Shown here one piece after another: positions 1-10,355 of a stretch of DNA of 64,000 nt. Made by a program: the position numbers and the translations under genes. The notes under the pieces were generated by a model. That model was given only the letters and a program-made list of their open reading frames with translations, was not told the origin of the DNA and ran no database searches. Origin of the DNA: Diploptera punctata (lineage: Eukaryota > Arthropoda > Insecta > Blattodea > Blaberidae). The stretch is from positions 85,001 to 149,000 of the forward strand of contig JASPKZ010007553.1 of the NCBI GenBank assembly GCA_030220185.1, written 5' to 3'. How positions within the stretch are numbered: the first letter of the stretch is position 1; every line of letters begins with the position of its first letter.

Positions 1-129
1 GCTCATGTCATTAACAAATTTCACTCCCATCAATGTCTCCATTCCTCAGTTACTTAGTTACTTATTCCGATGCCAATATCCTTCCTACCCATGAAATCTC
101 CCCACATACTATCTAGGAAGCCAATAAAA

Positions 130-735
130 ATATTTTTTTGCGCGATAGTGCGTTCTGTCGTACTTACCAGCAATGACGACCATTATTGAAAGTTCAACTT
201 CCTATATTTCGGGGTTGCCAACCTAAATAACTATTCTGTAATATAACATATTTACACCCACGTGCGGGAAGTAAAACCACTGCCGTTTATATATATTTCG
301 TACAATGTATATACAGAAAATACCCAAAATGTAGTGTTAATATAAACTATACGAAACACATCACTGTGTTTTAAATGAACTGAACTTTATATTTGAAACA
401 ATGTAAAACAATAAATACGTACTTGCGGCCATGTTATCAACAATTGTTCTCAAAGCCTCCTGTTGTTTCAACTAATAAACATTGCCCACGCTGTTAACGT
501 TAGTCAATTGTTTATAATGAACGCAAATATTCCTAACAAAGATATTATTTTACTATTATTTATTATTTTAAAAATACCATCGCGCAAAAAAAATATACAT
601 GTACAACGCACGTTTGTAAAGTGTTTTACAGAATCTAGGAAATTAAAAAAAACTTGCTATCGCTCGGTTTTTAAACATTTTTCCTCGATTCTGTAAAAAC
701 CACTTCCCAAGCTTGCATCGTAATATACTATAGTT
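130..735 (-). repeat. RepA, ~600-bp dispersed repeat, copy 1
   Basis: This stretch is the reverse complement of 52535-53130, with scattered substitutions and small indels. Shared blocks include the GCGCGATAGTGCG segment near 140, the ACCCCGAAATRTAGGAAGT block near 210, the ACTAACGTTAACAG block near 500 and the GGAAGTGGTTTTTACA block near 700. Inside it, TTTTTTTGCGCGAT near 140 and its complement ATCGCGCAAAAAAA near 580 form short terminal inverted repeats, so the core could be a ~460-bp MITE. No protein is recognisable. The family is unknown to me. Confidence 0.7.
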
Positions 736-812
736 AAAATTAAAATAAAATCACAGATGGAATAATAGTTAATTAAATATACGGAAACCAGATGATAAAT
801 CACATCTAAATA

Positions 813-1380
813 CAGGGCTATTCAAAAAGAAGGAGCAGATGTCAAACATTTATTTCTTCCAAACTACAAAAAATTGATACCCAATTCCAACGTTCCTGGA
901 AAGAGAAAAGTTTGAAGTTCCGATCACAGCCGCATTGGCGCTGTTGCTTGTCATGTTGATTGTTTGTATTAAAATGACGCCACAACAGGACGTTGGATTT
1001 GAAACAGGAGGAGCAGAAGTTCAACTTCATTACCGGTGGCCTCCCAGGTCACCCGACCTAACCCAGTGTGATTTTTATCTGTGGGGTTACGTAAAATACC
1101 ATGTTTTTATCCGCCTCTGCCTGACACTCTTGAAAATCTGCGACATCGAATTGTTGAAGCTGTGAATTCGGTAACCAAATACCAGCTGAATCATGTGTGC
1201 CAAGAAATGAGATACCATTTTGATATTTGTCGGGAAACACATGGTGCTCATATTGAATGCATAAAATAGAGAAATTTGAACTTTTCTATTTCCAGGAATA
1301 ATGGAATTGTGTTTCTATTTTTTTTGTAGTTTGGAAGAAATAAATGTTTGAAGTCTGTTCCTTCGTTCTGAATAGTCCTG
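813..1380 (+). mobile_element. Mariner-like transposon, internally deleted
   Basis: Terminal inverted repeats of about 60 bp are visible: CAGGGCTATTCAAAAAGAAG at the left, and CAGGACTATTCAGAACGAAG as the complement of the right end. The repeats run inward to a shared TTTGTAG / CTACAAA block. AATA flanks both ends, which includes the TA expected for this superfamily. At 568 bp the element is less than half of a normal mariner, and only the 3' part of the transposase remains. Confidence 0.8.
1025..1269 (+). pseudogene. Mariner-like transposase, C-terminal remnant
   Basis: The frame near 1030-1095 reads PPRSPDLTQCDFYLWGYVK, the signature around the third catalytic aspartate (the D of CDF) of mariner-type DDE transposases. 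A frameshift near 1095 moves the reading to another frame that continues PPLPDTLENLRHRIVEAV and ends ETHGAHIEC before a stop at 1267-1269, the usual C-terminus of this family. The HTH domain and the first two catalytic acids are missing, removed with the element's 5' half. It cannot be active. Confidence 0.75.
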
Positions 1381-1386
1381 AATATA

Positions 1387-2370
1387 AAAGCGAATGTAGG
1401 CCTATGTATGTCTGTCTATCTGCCTGTCTGCCCTTTAGAGACCTCTAAACCGTTCAACCGATCTTCATGAAAATTTGTATGTAGAGGATTTCATAGGCGG
1501 CGAGTATTTAGCCGTTATCTATTCTGTTCTAAAATTATTAGGTATAGGAGTTTACCTGAAACAAAAATTTAAAAATCGCTCTATTGATCGCAATTTTCGA
1601 TGTTTCACAACAAAACTCGGAATAGGCCTATCCTATTAAAATAAACCGAGGTATGTATTATAAAACAATCAGCGAAATCCGACCGTTAGAAGTGGGGGTT
1701 TACTAGAAATCCGACATTAAAAAATGTCTATACGACTGGACCAACATTGATTAATTTTTTGTGTGTGTTTGAGTGAGTCCCAGAATGGCTTAGATTCACA
1801 ATTTGACCTTCAAAAATCATTAGGTGTAGGAGTTCACCTGAAGTGAAAATTTAAAAATCGCTCTAGCGGTCACAATTTTCGATCTTTCATAGCGAAACTC
1901 AGTATATCCTATTAAAATAAACCGAGGTAGGTATTGTCAAAAAAAATAAGCGAAACAAGACAATTAGAAGTAAAGGTTTACTTGAAATCCGAAATTAAAA
2001 ACTACCTAAACGACTGCACCGATTTTGATTAAATTTTTGTATTTGTTTGTGTAGATCTCTGGATGGTTTAGTTTCACAATAGGACCCTCAAAACATTAAA
2101 TATAGGAGTTCACATGAAGTGAAAATTTAAAAATCGCTGTAGCGGTCACAATTTTTTATGTTTCACAACGAAACTAAGTATATACTAATATCGGGGTAGA
2201 TATTTTCCAAAAATGAGCGAAATCAATTAGAAGCGGAAGTTTACTTGAGATCCAAAATTAAAAACTGCCTAAACAACTGGACCGGTTTTGATGAAAATGT
2301 CTGTGTGTGTGTGTGTGTGTGTGTGTTTTTTTGAGTGGGTCTGTGGATGGTTTAGATTCACAATTGGACC
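1387..2370. repeat. Tandem ~280-bp satellite, about three units, Helitron-like start
   Basis: The block AGGTRTAGGAGTTYACCTGAA recurs near 1541, 1823 and 2099, giving a period of about 280 bp. Each unit also contains AAATCGCTCTAGCGGTCACA, CCTATTAAAATAAACCGAGG and CTACCTAAACGACTGGACCG. The leading segment (1400-1500) has CTGCCTGTCTGCC and ACCGTTCAACCGATCTTCAT, wording typical of insect Helitron ends. Units have diverged from each other. A (TG)n run lies at 2301-2327 in the last unit. Confidence 0.65.
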
Positions 2371-3404
2371 CGGTAGATGACGCTGTAATGGGGTAATAGG
2401 ATTTCTTTATTTCAGATGTGTAGTCATCTACATTACCTACATATTCCGCTCGACAACAATGTGACGTCATAATGCACACTTTTTCAGCCACAACAGATGG
2501 CAGTGAGGGAGGAGTTTTCTTCCGAACTTATGAATTAGTGAATTTTATGGTAATTAAAGTAAATTATATTTTTATCGTCCGGCCATGAAATGAGAATTGA
2601 ACGTTCGGGCAAGACTTCTGCTGTGTCCACTAGTTTTTAATAAAATCAAACATCATCTTAAAACGCTCTGTCGGCAACATGCTCTATTGGTTACAACGCT
2701 TCTCCCGTTTCCTGAATTAAATCTCCACTCACCTTACCTTCCACATAATGTCATTCCATCTATATTGATTAAAAAGTTTACCTCATATCTTGTTATGTAA
2801 AAAACAGCCTGGTTTAACAAACCACAGGTATTTAAAAATACGTGGTTTTCGTAATATAATGGGTCCAAGCACATGTACCTCACAACTCTGAGTCTACGTG
2901 TCAATTTAGGGTAGAATAAGGTTAAAGGTATAGTTTTAGCCCCTGCTCGATACTTTGTGCTCAGCCCAAATAAATGGCTACATCGCCCAGTGGATTTCCA
3001 CTGCAAGCAGCCACCTGAGTATTGGCGGAAAAACCACAACCATTCAGTTTAGAAGAAAATGTGTAAATTCCGTCTCAAGAACTGTGGAAGGCGGATCCGG
3101 CTGTCTAGTTCGCAACCCGATCACAAGCTATGGTCTAATAACCCGCACTTCTTAAAACCCATTATTAAAGAAACTGAAATGAAAACAAACCTGCAGGACA
3201 CTAAGATGACAATAACAGAGTCCGATGGCGTGCTTTCACAAAGACCCTATGCTTCCAAGAGGAGTGACAGGAGGTGGTACTACTATTACTACTACTACTA
3301 CGAGCCATATGTGTAGAACCAGGAACAACATAACAGACTACACATCACCGTAGAACATTCTATAAAATAAAGATAGGTAAAAAAATGAAATCAACATATG
3401 GTTG
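2371..3404. other. No gene recognised
   Basis: Short open frames here (for example 2734-3039 on the minus strand, 3059-3316 on the plus strand) show no family motif and no consistent coding pattern. A (TAC)n microsatellite lies at 3278-3302. Nothing else can be supported. Confidence 0.5.
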
Positions 3405-3975
3405 CCTTGTAATGGCGTGATTATGATCAACGTTGGTTGACGTTGCGTTGCGTTACGTTTGAGTTCCACGTATCATATTATGATGAACGTTTGCAGGGTA
3501 CCGCGCATGATGGTGTTCGTTATACACTGGCAAGACCTAGCTTTAATAAAAATAAATAGAAATTAAAAAAAAAACAAAAAAAAAGGAACAAAAAAGAAGA
3601 AAAAAACAAACGCAGACGTCATATTGTTCAAACCACGTGACATCGACGGTTCCCGCATTTCATTTGTTTCTAACTGATTGTTGTTGACGTTATTGGAGCC
3701 AATAAATTACAATATCTTGATATTTTAATAATTATATCAAAATGTGAGACGAATAATAAAAATAAGGGAAATAGGAAGCTGTTTGGAAAGAAATAGGAAA
3801 CAATGTAAGTACTGCCATAATATGTATATTTGTCATTTTTGCCTTAACATAAACGCCAATGAACGTTGATAATTACACACCTACTCAAATTGTGCGTTGT
3901 AGCTTGCCTTCTCAATGCAACGTAACGCAACGCAACATCAACAAATGTTCATCGTAATCCCGTCATAAAGGTATT
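3405..3975. repeat. MITE-like element with subterminal inverted repeats
   Basis: Near the left end GTTGACGTTGCGTTGCGTTA (3431-3452) is matched in inverse at 3918-3958 (TAACGCAACGCAACATCAAC). Further inward ATTATGATCAACG and TAATTATCAACG-like blocks also pair. The interior is A-rich and carries no protein. The size (~570 bp) and structure suit a non-autonomous DNA transposon; I cannot assign a superfamily because the exact ends and target duplication are unclear. Confidence 0.55.
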
Positions 3976-4060
3976 AAAAATCCGAACCCATTTCTACTGA
4001 TTTAATCTAATACATTGATCGGCATTTGTGTGATACGACACCAAGAGCTAAGTGTATATA

Positions 4061-5317
4061 CAGTGTGTCCACAAAGTCCTACTACCAAAACAATAAAACT
4101 TACCTCGTAAACTATTTGAGATAGAGACATGCGGTTTTTTTTGCAACGTATTCTACATCTCTCAAAGTTTTGTTTGGTTTTACAAGACTTGAATATGCGC
4201 CCTTCTAGTTGCCCTCAGGATGTCGAGTCGATATTCCAACTCCCTCCAAACACTTGCAACATATCAAAATCAAATGTTTGCACACTCGCAAAAATCCGTC
4301 AATGGAGAGTGTGAATATCTGGAAGAGATATCCCCAAAGGAAGAAGTACGAGGGGGTGATAACAGGGGAGCGCGGTAGCTAGACAATTGGTCCATCACGG
4401 CAAATCCATTTCCCAGGGAAATGTGAAACCAAAAGTTCCCAAACATCTTCAGACCAATGAGGAGGTGCTCCGTCTTGTTGGAACATTATGGTTGACTGCA
4501 CTTGCAACACCTGAGGGAGTAACATGTCATAAACTGCCCCTGCAACCGTCTTCTCGGCAAAGAAAAATGGACCGATTACTCTATCGAGCATAAGCACACA
4601 CATTAGTTTTGGACTATCACGAACATGTTCAGGAGTGTTTTGAGGACGTTCAGAACCCCATATCCGAACGTTATACCCGTTAACATGTGCAGATACAAAG
4701 AAAGTCGCTTTATCAGAGGACATTACCCTCTGCATATACTCATTATCTTCGGAAATGGCGTTCAGCATGGAATCAGCAAATTCAGCACGCCGAGGGAAGT
4801 TAGATGGCAGCAACGCGTGAGTAATTTGCATTTTATAGGCCTGAAGATGTAGCCGCTTATGGAGGACTTTATGATTGGTTGATTTTGGTAAATGCAGTTC
4901 ACGTGAAGCGCGACGAGCCGATTTTTGAGGACTGCGTTGAAACGCAAGTTGCACAATGTCGATAGTTTCTTGGCTCACGCCTGTTCGTCCACTCCATGGA
5001 CAGTCCGTGGCACAGCCAGTCGCTAGAAATTTCTCTGCCCATCTAATTATGGATGATTTGGATGTAGGATCTCTTCCACATTGCCGGCGGAAATTTCGCT
5101 GAACAGTTACTGGTGGTTTACCATATTCAGCATGCCACCATACACATTGGGTCTTTTCCTTTGGTGTCGTAATTGTCGTTTAAATCACGAACAACAACAA
5201 ATATAAACAAAACTTTGATATATTTAGAATACGTTGCAAAAAACCGCATGTCTCTATATCAAATAGTTTACGAGTTATGTTTCATTGTTTTGGTAGTAGG
5301 ATTTTGTGGACACTCTG
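4061..5317 (-). mobile_element. Full-length mariner-like transposon
   Basis: The element is 1257 bp with terminal inverted repeats of about 92 bp. The left end begins CAGTGTGTCCACAAAGTCCT and the complement of the right end begins CAGAGTGTCCACAAAATCCT. Both arms continue through TACTACCAAAACAAT and GAGACATGCGGTTTTTT with few mismatches. TA (in fact TATA) flanks both sides, the expected mariner target duplication. The transposase lies on the minus strand. Length and layout match complete mariners, so this copy was not truncated, only mutated. Confidence 0.9.
4240..5178 (-). pseudogene. Mariner-like DDE transposase (inactive)
   Basis: Reading down from about 5178 the frame gives an HTH region (TQCVWWHAEYGKPPVTVQRN, then RDPTSKSSIIRWAEKF), the SPQKSARRASRELHLPKST second HTH, then VRIWGSERP, GPFFF and QQDGAPPHW. 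Catalytic candidates are the D of SSDKATFF and the D of QQDGAPPHW. The open frame stops at 4379. Beyond it a degraded PRSPVITPSYFFLWG can be read where the family has SPDLTPxDFFLWG, so the third aspartate is lost. No ATG begins the frame; the likely start position reads ACG. It encodes a cut-and-paste transposase that is no longer functional. Confidence 0.85.
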
Positions 5318-5584
5318 TATATCTAAGAATAGTTATTAGATTAGAGCTACTAGAAACCATAATCATCAATGTTGCTGACTCACAAATCACTGGTTCCTAT
5401 TTATGATCTCAAGAAGATTTAATGTGCCTGAATTTACCAATGTTATTGGGTATGATTATCAACCCTTGGGGTCAGGCGTTCTGCAAAGTAAAGTAAAGCT
5501 ATTATTAGACCCAGGCTTTCAGGACCGTCGTTATATATTCCAAACATTTCGAAAAGGTAATTTGGGATAAATGGCTATTATCAT

Positions 5585-6118
5585 ATAGGTTGATTCACAA
5601 TTAGTATTACAGACTTCTGGTAATTGTAGAGGGGACTTAGTAGATAAAGTTTTGATAAGAAACCCATGTCCGGAAAGTATCATTTCGATGTAAAATAGGT
5701 TTGAAGATCGGAACAAAATGGGCTGATATCGCGTGCCTCGTTTTTCAGAATAGGAATTACAGAATTCTAGGGGTTGTACTACAAGTGTGGTTCCATGTGG
5801 GGACCCTGTTATTCGTTGCACAAAATGTACCTGCAACGCATGTTTTCATACACACGCCCCACAATACCTGGCGTGTGCTTAATAATTTCTGCTGCCGCCA
5901 GAATTCGTGCAAGAAGAACTTCCTCCGACTCGATAGGTGTAGTACAACCCCAAGACGTCTGTAATACTTATTCTGAAACACAAGACACACGATATCAGGC
6001 CGTTGTATTTCGACTTCAGCTTATTTTCATCAAAATAGTATGTTTCCCTTATCAAAACTTTATCTACTAAGTCCCCTGTACCACCCCTAGAATTCTGTAA
6101 TAATTATTGTGAATCACC
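5585..6118 (-). mobile_element. Composite mariner-like MITE, copy 1
   Basis: Long inverted repeats (about 160 bp) bracket a short central piece. The outer arms share ATTACAGACTTCTGG, GGGGACTTAGTAGATAAAG and the block around 5700-5760. The same terminal motif (TTACAGAATTCTAGGGGTTG) recurs inside each arm next to the protein remnant, so a small element appears nested inside a larger relative. Two further loci (18623-19630 and 50022-51194) have the same composite arrangement. Confidence 0.7.
5785..5945 (-). pseudogene. Mariner/Tc1-type transposase C-terminus (fragment)
   Basis: The minus strand reads ESEEVLLARILAAAEIIKHT, then GRVYENMRCRYILCNE, a stop, and GPHMEPHL with a final stop. This matches the C-terminal tail of an insect transposase group whose C-terminus reads like ARVLAAAxxI...YxxMxRRYxxC. 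About 50 residues remain, with an internal stop. It lies between the inner inverted repeats of the composite MITE. Confidence 0.6.
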
Positions 6119-6394
6119 ATGTATGTATTCCCGACTAGGGCCTATGTCATAGAAACTTTATATAAAGCTTTGTAAGGAAAAGTGAATAATCACTTGCACG
6201 TAGAAATAGCAAAAAACAGTAAGAAATCTTATGTAAGGATTGAGAAAATGCGGCGCTAACTATGTAATTCCCTACACTGCCATCTGGTAGTCAGTGACAG
6301 CAAGAAATCCATACGGCCCTGCCAAACTAAAAAAAAAAAAAATGGAATACATTACTAGTTATTTATTCTGTCGGAAATATTGAACTTGATGACT

Positions 6395-6876
6395 AACTAA
6401 GTAACCTACTGGCTCTGTAGAACCGGTAGGTTCATTGCCGCGCGGAAATAAGATCTCCATATATCCCTATCCTGAGCTAATTTTTTCCAAACATCCCTTG
6501 TATAATCTACTTCCCTCAAACCATGGATAATGTTATTCCCCCACCTCATTCTTGGTCTACCAACTGGATGTTTTCCTTCTGGTTTTCCTACAAGAACCTT
6601 CTATGCACGTCTTTCAATCTTCATTCGTGTCACATGTCCTGCCCATCGCAGGCTACGAGAACTAACTGTTCTTATTATATTTGCCTTCCCCATATAGACC
6701 AAGCTGTTCACTGTTAAGTAGAGTTCTCCATTCACCCGTCTGTTCATCTCTTTTTGGCCCAAAAATGTTCCTAAGAACTTTATTCTCAAATACTCGTAAT
6801 CTTCTTTCCTCTCTTAAAGTAAGAGTCCATGCGTCGTATCCATATAATATAACTGGTAGAATAATAGTTTTATATA
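6395..6876 (-). pseudogene. LINE-A (RTE-like) 3' end, part 1
   Basis: The minus strand encodes the tail of a non-LTR reverse transcriptase ORF: YGYDAWTLTLREERRLRVFE, NKVLRNIFGPKRDEQTGEWR, then AGHVTRMKIE and a GRPRMRWG-like stretch further on. It ends near the conserved GAACCGGTAGGTTCAT segment and a short TTAG-type tail. The rest of this copy continues at 8378-8500 beyond a transposon. Several stops and frameshifts show it is dead. Confidence 0.85.
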
Positions 6877-8377
6877 CACTAGTGTCCAAAATTAAAGCAA
6901 CAAACTGAAATTTCGTTTTCCTGTGTCCAATATACAATATAATAGTGCCAAGTGGCAGTAGAACGTAAGTAAAAGTCTGTATAAACATATCCTCTATGTG
7001 AGATAACATTCCTGTCTTTGTAGAATCAATGAAGCGATAACGTCGGTGCACCTATCAAAGAGTACTTTATGTTTACTCTCTTTAGTCCCACTTCAGCATT
7101 CACTGTGTAAACATTCAGGTGCATTATGACACAGAGAAGACGCCAGGCAGACTCCCTGCGTTGTAGGACGATAGGGAGAATATAAGCTGGACAGTCTCTA
7201 GCTGATGTGGCCACTAGGCTATGTGTATCGTTCTGTTGTTTCCTGAATGTGACAACAGTTTATAGAGCTAGAAAATGTAACCCGAAGACCAGGGCAAGGA
7301 AGACCAAGAGTTACCACACAAAGAGAGGATCGTTACTGGACAATAAGGGCAAGGCGGAATAGTGTTGTACTGCACAACAACTGGCATCTGACCTCACAGC
7401 ATCCACTGGGACATTTGTATCGCGACAAAACAGTGTACAGAAGACTTCAACAGAGAGGTGTGTACTGTCGGAGATCCGCTGTATTTGTACCCCTGACACG
7501 TGATCACAAAAAATACGTCGAGAATGGAGCCAACAACATGTCAGTTGGATGGACGAACAGTGGACTAGTGCCCTCTTTACAGATAAGTCCAGATTCGGTC
7601 TTCAGAGCGATTCTGGACGGATTCGCATTTGGAGAGAATCTGGAACACTATTTCGGCCATCAAACATTCTGGAAAGATACTCACATGGAGGTGGATCAAT
7701 AATGGCGTGGGCAGGCATTATGATAACTGCTCGAACACCTGTACAGGAAGTTGTATGGTAAACCGATAAGGTTTAACCGCTGCCAGGTATCGTGACGAGA
7801 TCTTGTTACCTCATGTACGCTTGTTTCGAGATACTTTGGGTCCAGACTTCCTACTGATGGACGATAATGCTCGTCCACACAGAGCAGCGGTGGTTTATGA
7901 ATTCCAGTAGATTGAAGACATTGCTGGAATGTATTGGCCTGCTTGGTCTCCCGACTTAAATCCGATAGAGCATGTTTGGGATATGCTAAAGAGACGAGTT
8001 GCTTCACGTCTTCATCCATCAATCACTCTTGAGGACTTGAGAGTTGCGCTGCAGGAAGAATGGACGTTCATACCTCAAAATCAGATTGATGACCTCTTTT
8101 GCAGCATGCACTGTCGTTGTGAGGCCTGTGTTGCTGCCAGAGGTGATACCACGTCATATTGAGCGCTTGTAACCACATTTCTTGATACTGAGTGTGAACT
8201 TAAGATCACTTTAAAAAGAAGTAAATCATTTTTATTTCTGTTATTTCATAAAAAATGATGTTAGAATGTTTACTGAGCTTAATCCTTTTGTTCTAGTATG
8301 AGTCAGTAATATTTTGTGGCTCAATTAAGATAGAAAGTAAACATTTCAGTTTGTTGCTTTAATTTTGGACACTAGTT
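6877..8377 (+). mobile_element. Tc1-like transposon inserted in LINE-A
   Basis: The 1501-bp element has inverted repeats starting CACTAGTGTCCAAAATTAAA at the left; the right-end complement starts AACTAGTGTCCAAAATTAAA. They share about 33 bp, to CAACAAACTGAAAT. TA flanks both sides. Other LINE-A copies in this window (for example near 61790) read GTTTTATATATTTTCAG uninterrupted, so the empty site is known and the insertion is exact. Confidence 0.92.
7126..8162 (+). pseudogene. Tc1-like DD34E transposase
   Basis: An ATG at 7126 opens MTQRRRQADSLRCRTIGRI and an HTH stretch SLADVATRLCVS. Later segments give RGVYCRRS, FTDKSRFGLQSDSGRIRIWR (first catalytic D), GGGSIMAWAGI, LLMDDNARPHRAAVV (second D) and WSPDLNPIEHVWDMLKRRV (catalytic E), finishing VAARGDTTSY and a TGA at 8160-8162. 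The D-to-E spacing fits DD34E. In-frame stops (after the RI near 7180, after VVW near 7760, and after EFQ near 7908) and frameshifts disable it. The order and near-normal length show the copy was full-length on arrival. Confidence 0.9.
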
Positions 8378-8500
8378 TATTTTCAGTTTAACGTTTTTTG
8401 AAAGGAGTTGGGGCGACAAGAGTCCCTGTAAAGCATAATAGCACGCATTTCTAGAATCGAGTCATGTTTTATTTCTTTGTGCATCTCATTCCTGTTCAAA
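8378..8500 (-). pseudogene. LINE-A 3' end, part 2
   Basis: This continues the LINE-A fragment interrupted at 6877. The sequence TTTTCAGTTTAACGTTTTTT and CAAGAGTCCCTGTAAAGCAT matches other LINE-A copies (43080, 61800, 48080). The minus strand reads NEMHKEIKHDSILEMRAIMLYRD, a decayed form of NEMHKEIKHRLNSGNACYYALQR. Confidence 0.8.
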
Positions 8501-8857
8501 TAAATGATGCTTGATAAAATGTAAATATAATAGTTACTTTTTTGTGTATTTTGTACAGATGAAATCAATCTCTAAAATATGTACACAATATTATTTAAAA
8601 ACAAGTTCATCGCCCTAAAATACTTGTATCCTGTCATGAACAGCCTGCGTTACTTTATTCTGAAGTAAGTATAATTTAATATCAAAGTAAGTGGAATATA
8701 TGTTGCGTGTGATACTTTGATAAATCTCTGGGATCATAACTCATAAGCATAAACATTCTCACTGGAGACGGAAACACAACTATTTATCTCCTCTAAAAAA
8801 TAAATGAAAATCTTCATATTCATATTACAACCGGAAGTTTCTATGCTTTGTACACTA
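8501..8857. other. No gene recognised
   Basis: AT-rich sequence without a supported gene or repeat. It leads into an (ATT)n microsatellite at 8858-8879 that abuts the end of the Penelope-like element. Confidence 0.5.
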
Positions 8858-8928
8858 CATTATTATTATTATTATTATTGATCCCTATTAGGTTCGTCTT
8901 CCGGGCATATAGGCCGTGGTCCAGTCGT

Positions 8929-8985
8929 TCTTCTACTCGACGTTTCGTCTACTGCTGCGGTAGACATCTTCAGGAGATACTGCGT
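8929..8985 (-). ncRNA. Hammerhead ribozyme motif, Penelope left arm
   Basis: On the minus strand the core CTGAAGA occupies 8973-8967, a 6-bp stem II (GTCTAC/GTAGAC) follows, then GAAAC and GTC down to 8939. Stem III would be the self-complementary ACGT, as in minimal or dimeric hammerheads. Predicted cleavage is after the C at 8939. Stem I has CTC before the core and GAG after the cleavage site. Hammerheads are known in Penelope-like elements, which supports the reading. Cleavage itself is untested. Confidence 0.72.
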
Positions 8986-9983
8986 GCTCTCTGTGAACTC
9001 CTCAACAGTCGGCTGCAGACTGGCTGGTCGTTGGAAACTCCCTCCCTATTTATAGGCACGCCCCTGGTGGAGAGGCGGTTTTCTGCGCGGTCCGTGTTGC
9101 GTGCTGTTTTGTCCAGGCTGTCGCTAGCAGAAGTCATAGGCTTCGTTGTCGTATTGTGCAGTGCCGGGATCCAGATTTTGTTTATCTTCATGGTTTCTTC
9201 TTTTTTGTTAAAGGAATTTTTGTGTTTATATATTTCAATGGCTTCTCTGTACAGTCTGGTGTAATAATGTGATGTTTGGGACAATACCTGTGTTTCTTCG
9301 AATCTTATTATATGTTCTTGGTTGTTCATCCAGTGTTCCGCTACGGCTGATTTTTCCTTTTGTTTTAGTCTGCAATGCCTCTTGTGTTCTTGCAATCTTG
9401 TGGTAACCATTCTTTTTGTTGTGCCGATATAAACCTGTCCACAACTGCAAGGGATGCGATATATACCGGCAGTACTTAACGGATCTCTTGTATCTTTGGC
9501 TGGGCGCAGTATATTGCTGATTTTTTGTGTTGGCTTGTAGGTTGTAGATATGTTATATTTATTTAATATTCGACCAATTCTCTCCGTTATAGTCTTGATA
9601 TATGGTAGGTACACCTTACCCTTTGCCTCCTCCTTGTTCCCGTTTTCGGATTTGTATTTATTGGGATTTATGGCTCGGCGAAAATCTGTTTTGCTGTATC
9701 CATTGGATTGAAACGCTGCTTGGAGATGATTAATTTCTTCTTGTAGATACTGTGGTTCCGAAATCCTTTTGGCTCGTTCCACCAGGGTTTTAATTATTCC
9801 GCGTTTTTGTCTGGGATGATGGTTGGACCGCTTATGTAGGTATCTGTCTGTGTGAGTCTTTTTCCTGTATACCTTGTGTCCAAGTGTCATGTCTTGGTTT
9901 CGAATTACTAAAAACATCCAAAAACGGTAGACTGTTGTTCTCTTCTCTTTCCAGGGTGAATTGGATGCTGGGACAAATGCCAT
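8970..9983 (-). CDS. Penelope-like element: RT thumb plus GIY-YIG endonuclease
   Basis: A 337-codon open frame. Residues 30-60 continue the end of the reverse transcriptase (DMTLGHKVYRKKTHTDRYLH). After a linker, residues 173-187 read GIYRIPCSCGQVYIG, the GIY-YIG active-site strand, followed by the TTRLQEHKRH helix (194-203) with the conserved arginine and EAIEI (247-251) with the catalytic glutamate. GIY-YIG nucleases nick target DNA to prime reverse transcription. The first ~24 residues are out of the true frame: a small indel near 9905 separates this piece from the upstream RT frame. The stop codon is the TGA inside the hammerhead core CTGAAGA, so coding sequence and ribozyme overlap. Confidence 0.88.
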   Translation of the reverse strand: MAFVPASNSPWKEKRTTVYRFWMFLVIRNQDMTLGHKVYRKKTHTDRYLHKRSNHHPRQKRGIIKTLVERAKRISEPQYLQEEINHLQAAFQSNGYSKTDFRRAINPNKYKSENGNKEEAKGKVYLPYIKTITERIGRILNKYNISTTYKPTQKISNILRPAKDTRDPLSTAGIYRIPCSCGQVYIGTTKRMVTTRLQEHKRHCRLKQKEKSAVAEHWMNNQEHIIRFEETQVLSQTSHYYTRLYREAIEIYKHKNSFNKKEETMKINKIWIPALHNTTTKPMTSASDSLDKTARNTDRAENRLSTRGVPINREGVSNDQPVCSRLLRSSQRARSIS

Positions 9984-10311
9984 TTAAATGTTGCCTGAAG
10001 TTATCAAGTTCTTCTTCACCATGCTCCCAAATGACGAATGTGTCATCCACATATCTCAGCCAAACTGAAGGTCTTAGTGTAGCATTCTCCAAGGCCTGTT
10101 TTTCAAATTGTTCCATGTAAAAATTGGCTATTACGGGGCTTAATGGACTTCCCATGGCCACGCCATCTATTTGCTCGTAGAATATTCCTCCCCATTGGAA
10201 ATACGTTTCTGTGAGGCATATGTTATACAGCGCTACTATGTCTGGGGGAAAGAGTTCTTGCAAGTATGTCATAGTGTCTGGGATAGGTATCTTAGTAAAT
10301 AAAGAAACCAC
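9832..10311 (-). CDS. Penelope-like element: reverse transcriptase palm
   Basis: This 159-codon segment holds the catalytic core: SLFTKIPI at residues 3-10, GVAMGSPLSPVIANFYMEQF at 50-69 and RYVDDTFVIW at 86-95, where YVDD carries the metal-binding aspartates. FLDVFSN near the end is shared with related RTs. It continues the N-terminal piece (10356-11207) after a frameshift in an A-run near 10360, and overlaps the endonuclease piece by a second shift near 9905. Without these two indels the element would encode one long RT-endonuclease protein. Confidence 0.9.
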   Translation of the reverse strand: MVSLFTKIPIPDTMTYLQELFPPDIVALYNICLTETYFQWGGIFYEQIDGVAMGSPLSPVIANFYMEQFEKQALENATLRPSVWLRYVDDTFVIWEHGEEELDNFRQHLNGICPSIQFTLEREENNSLPFLDVFSNSKPRHDTWTQGIQEKDSHRQIPT

Positions 10312-10355
10312 ATCGAAGCTTATTATTTTATCGTTTGGCTTGAGTTTCAGAGCGT

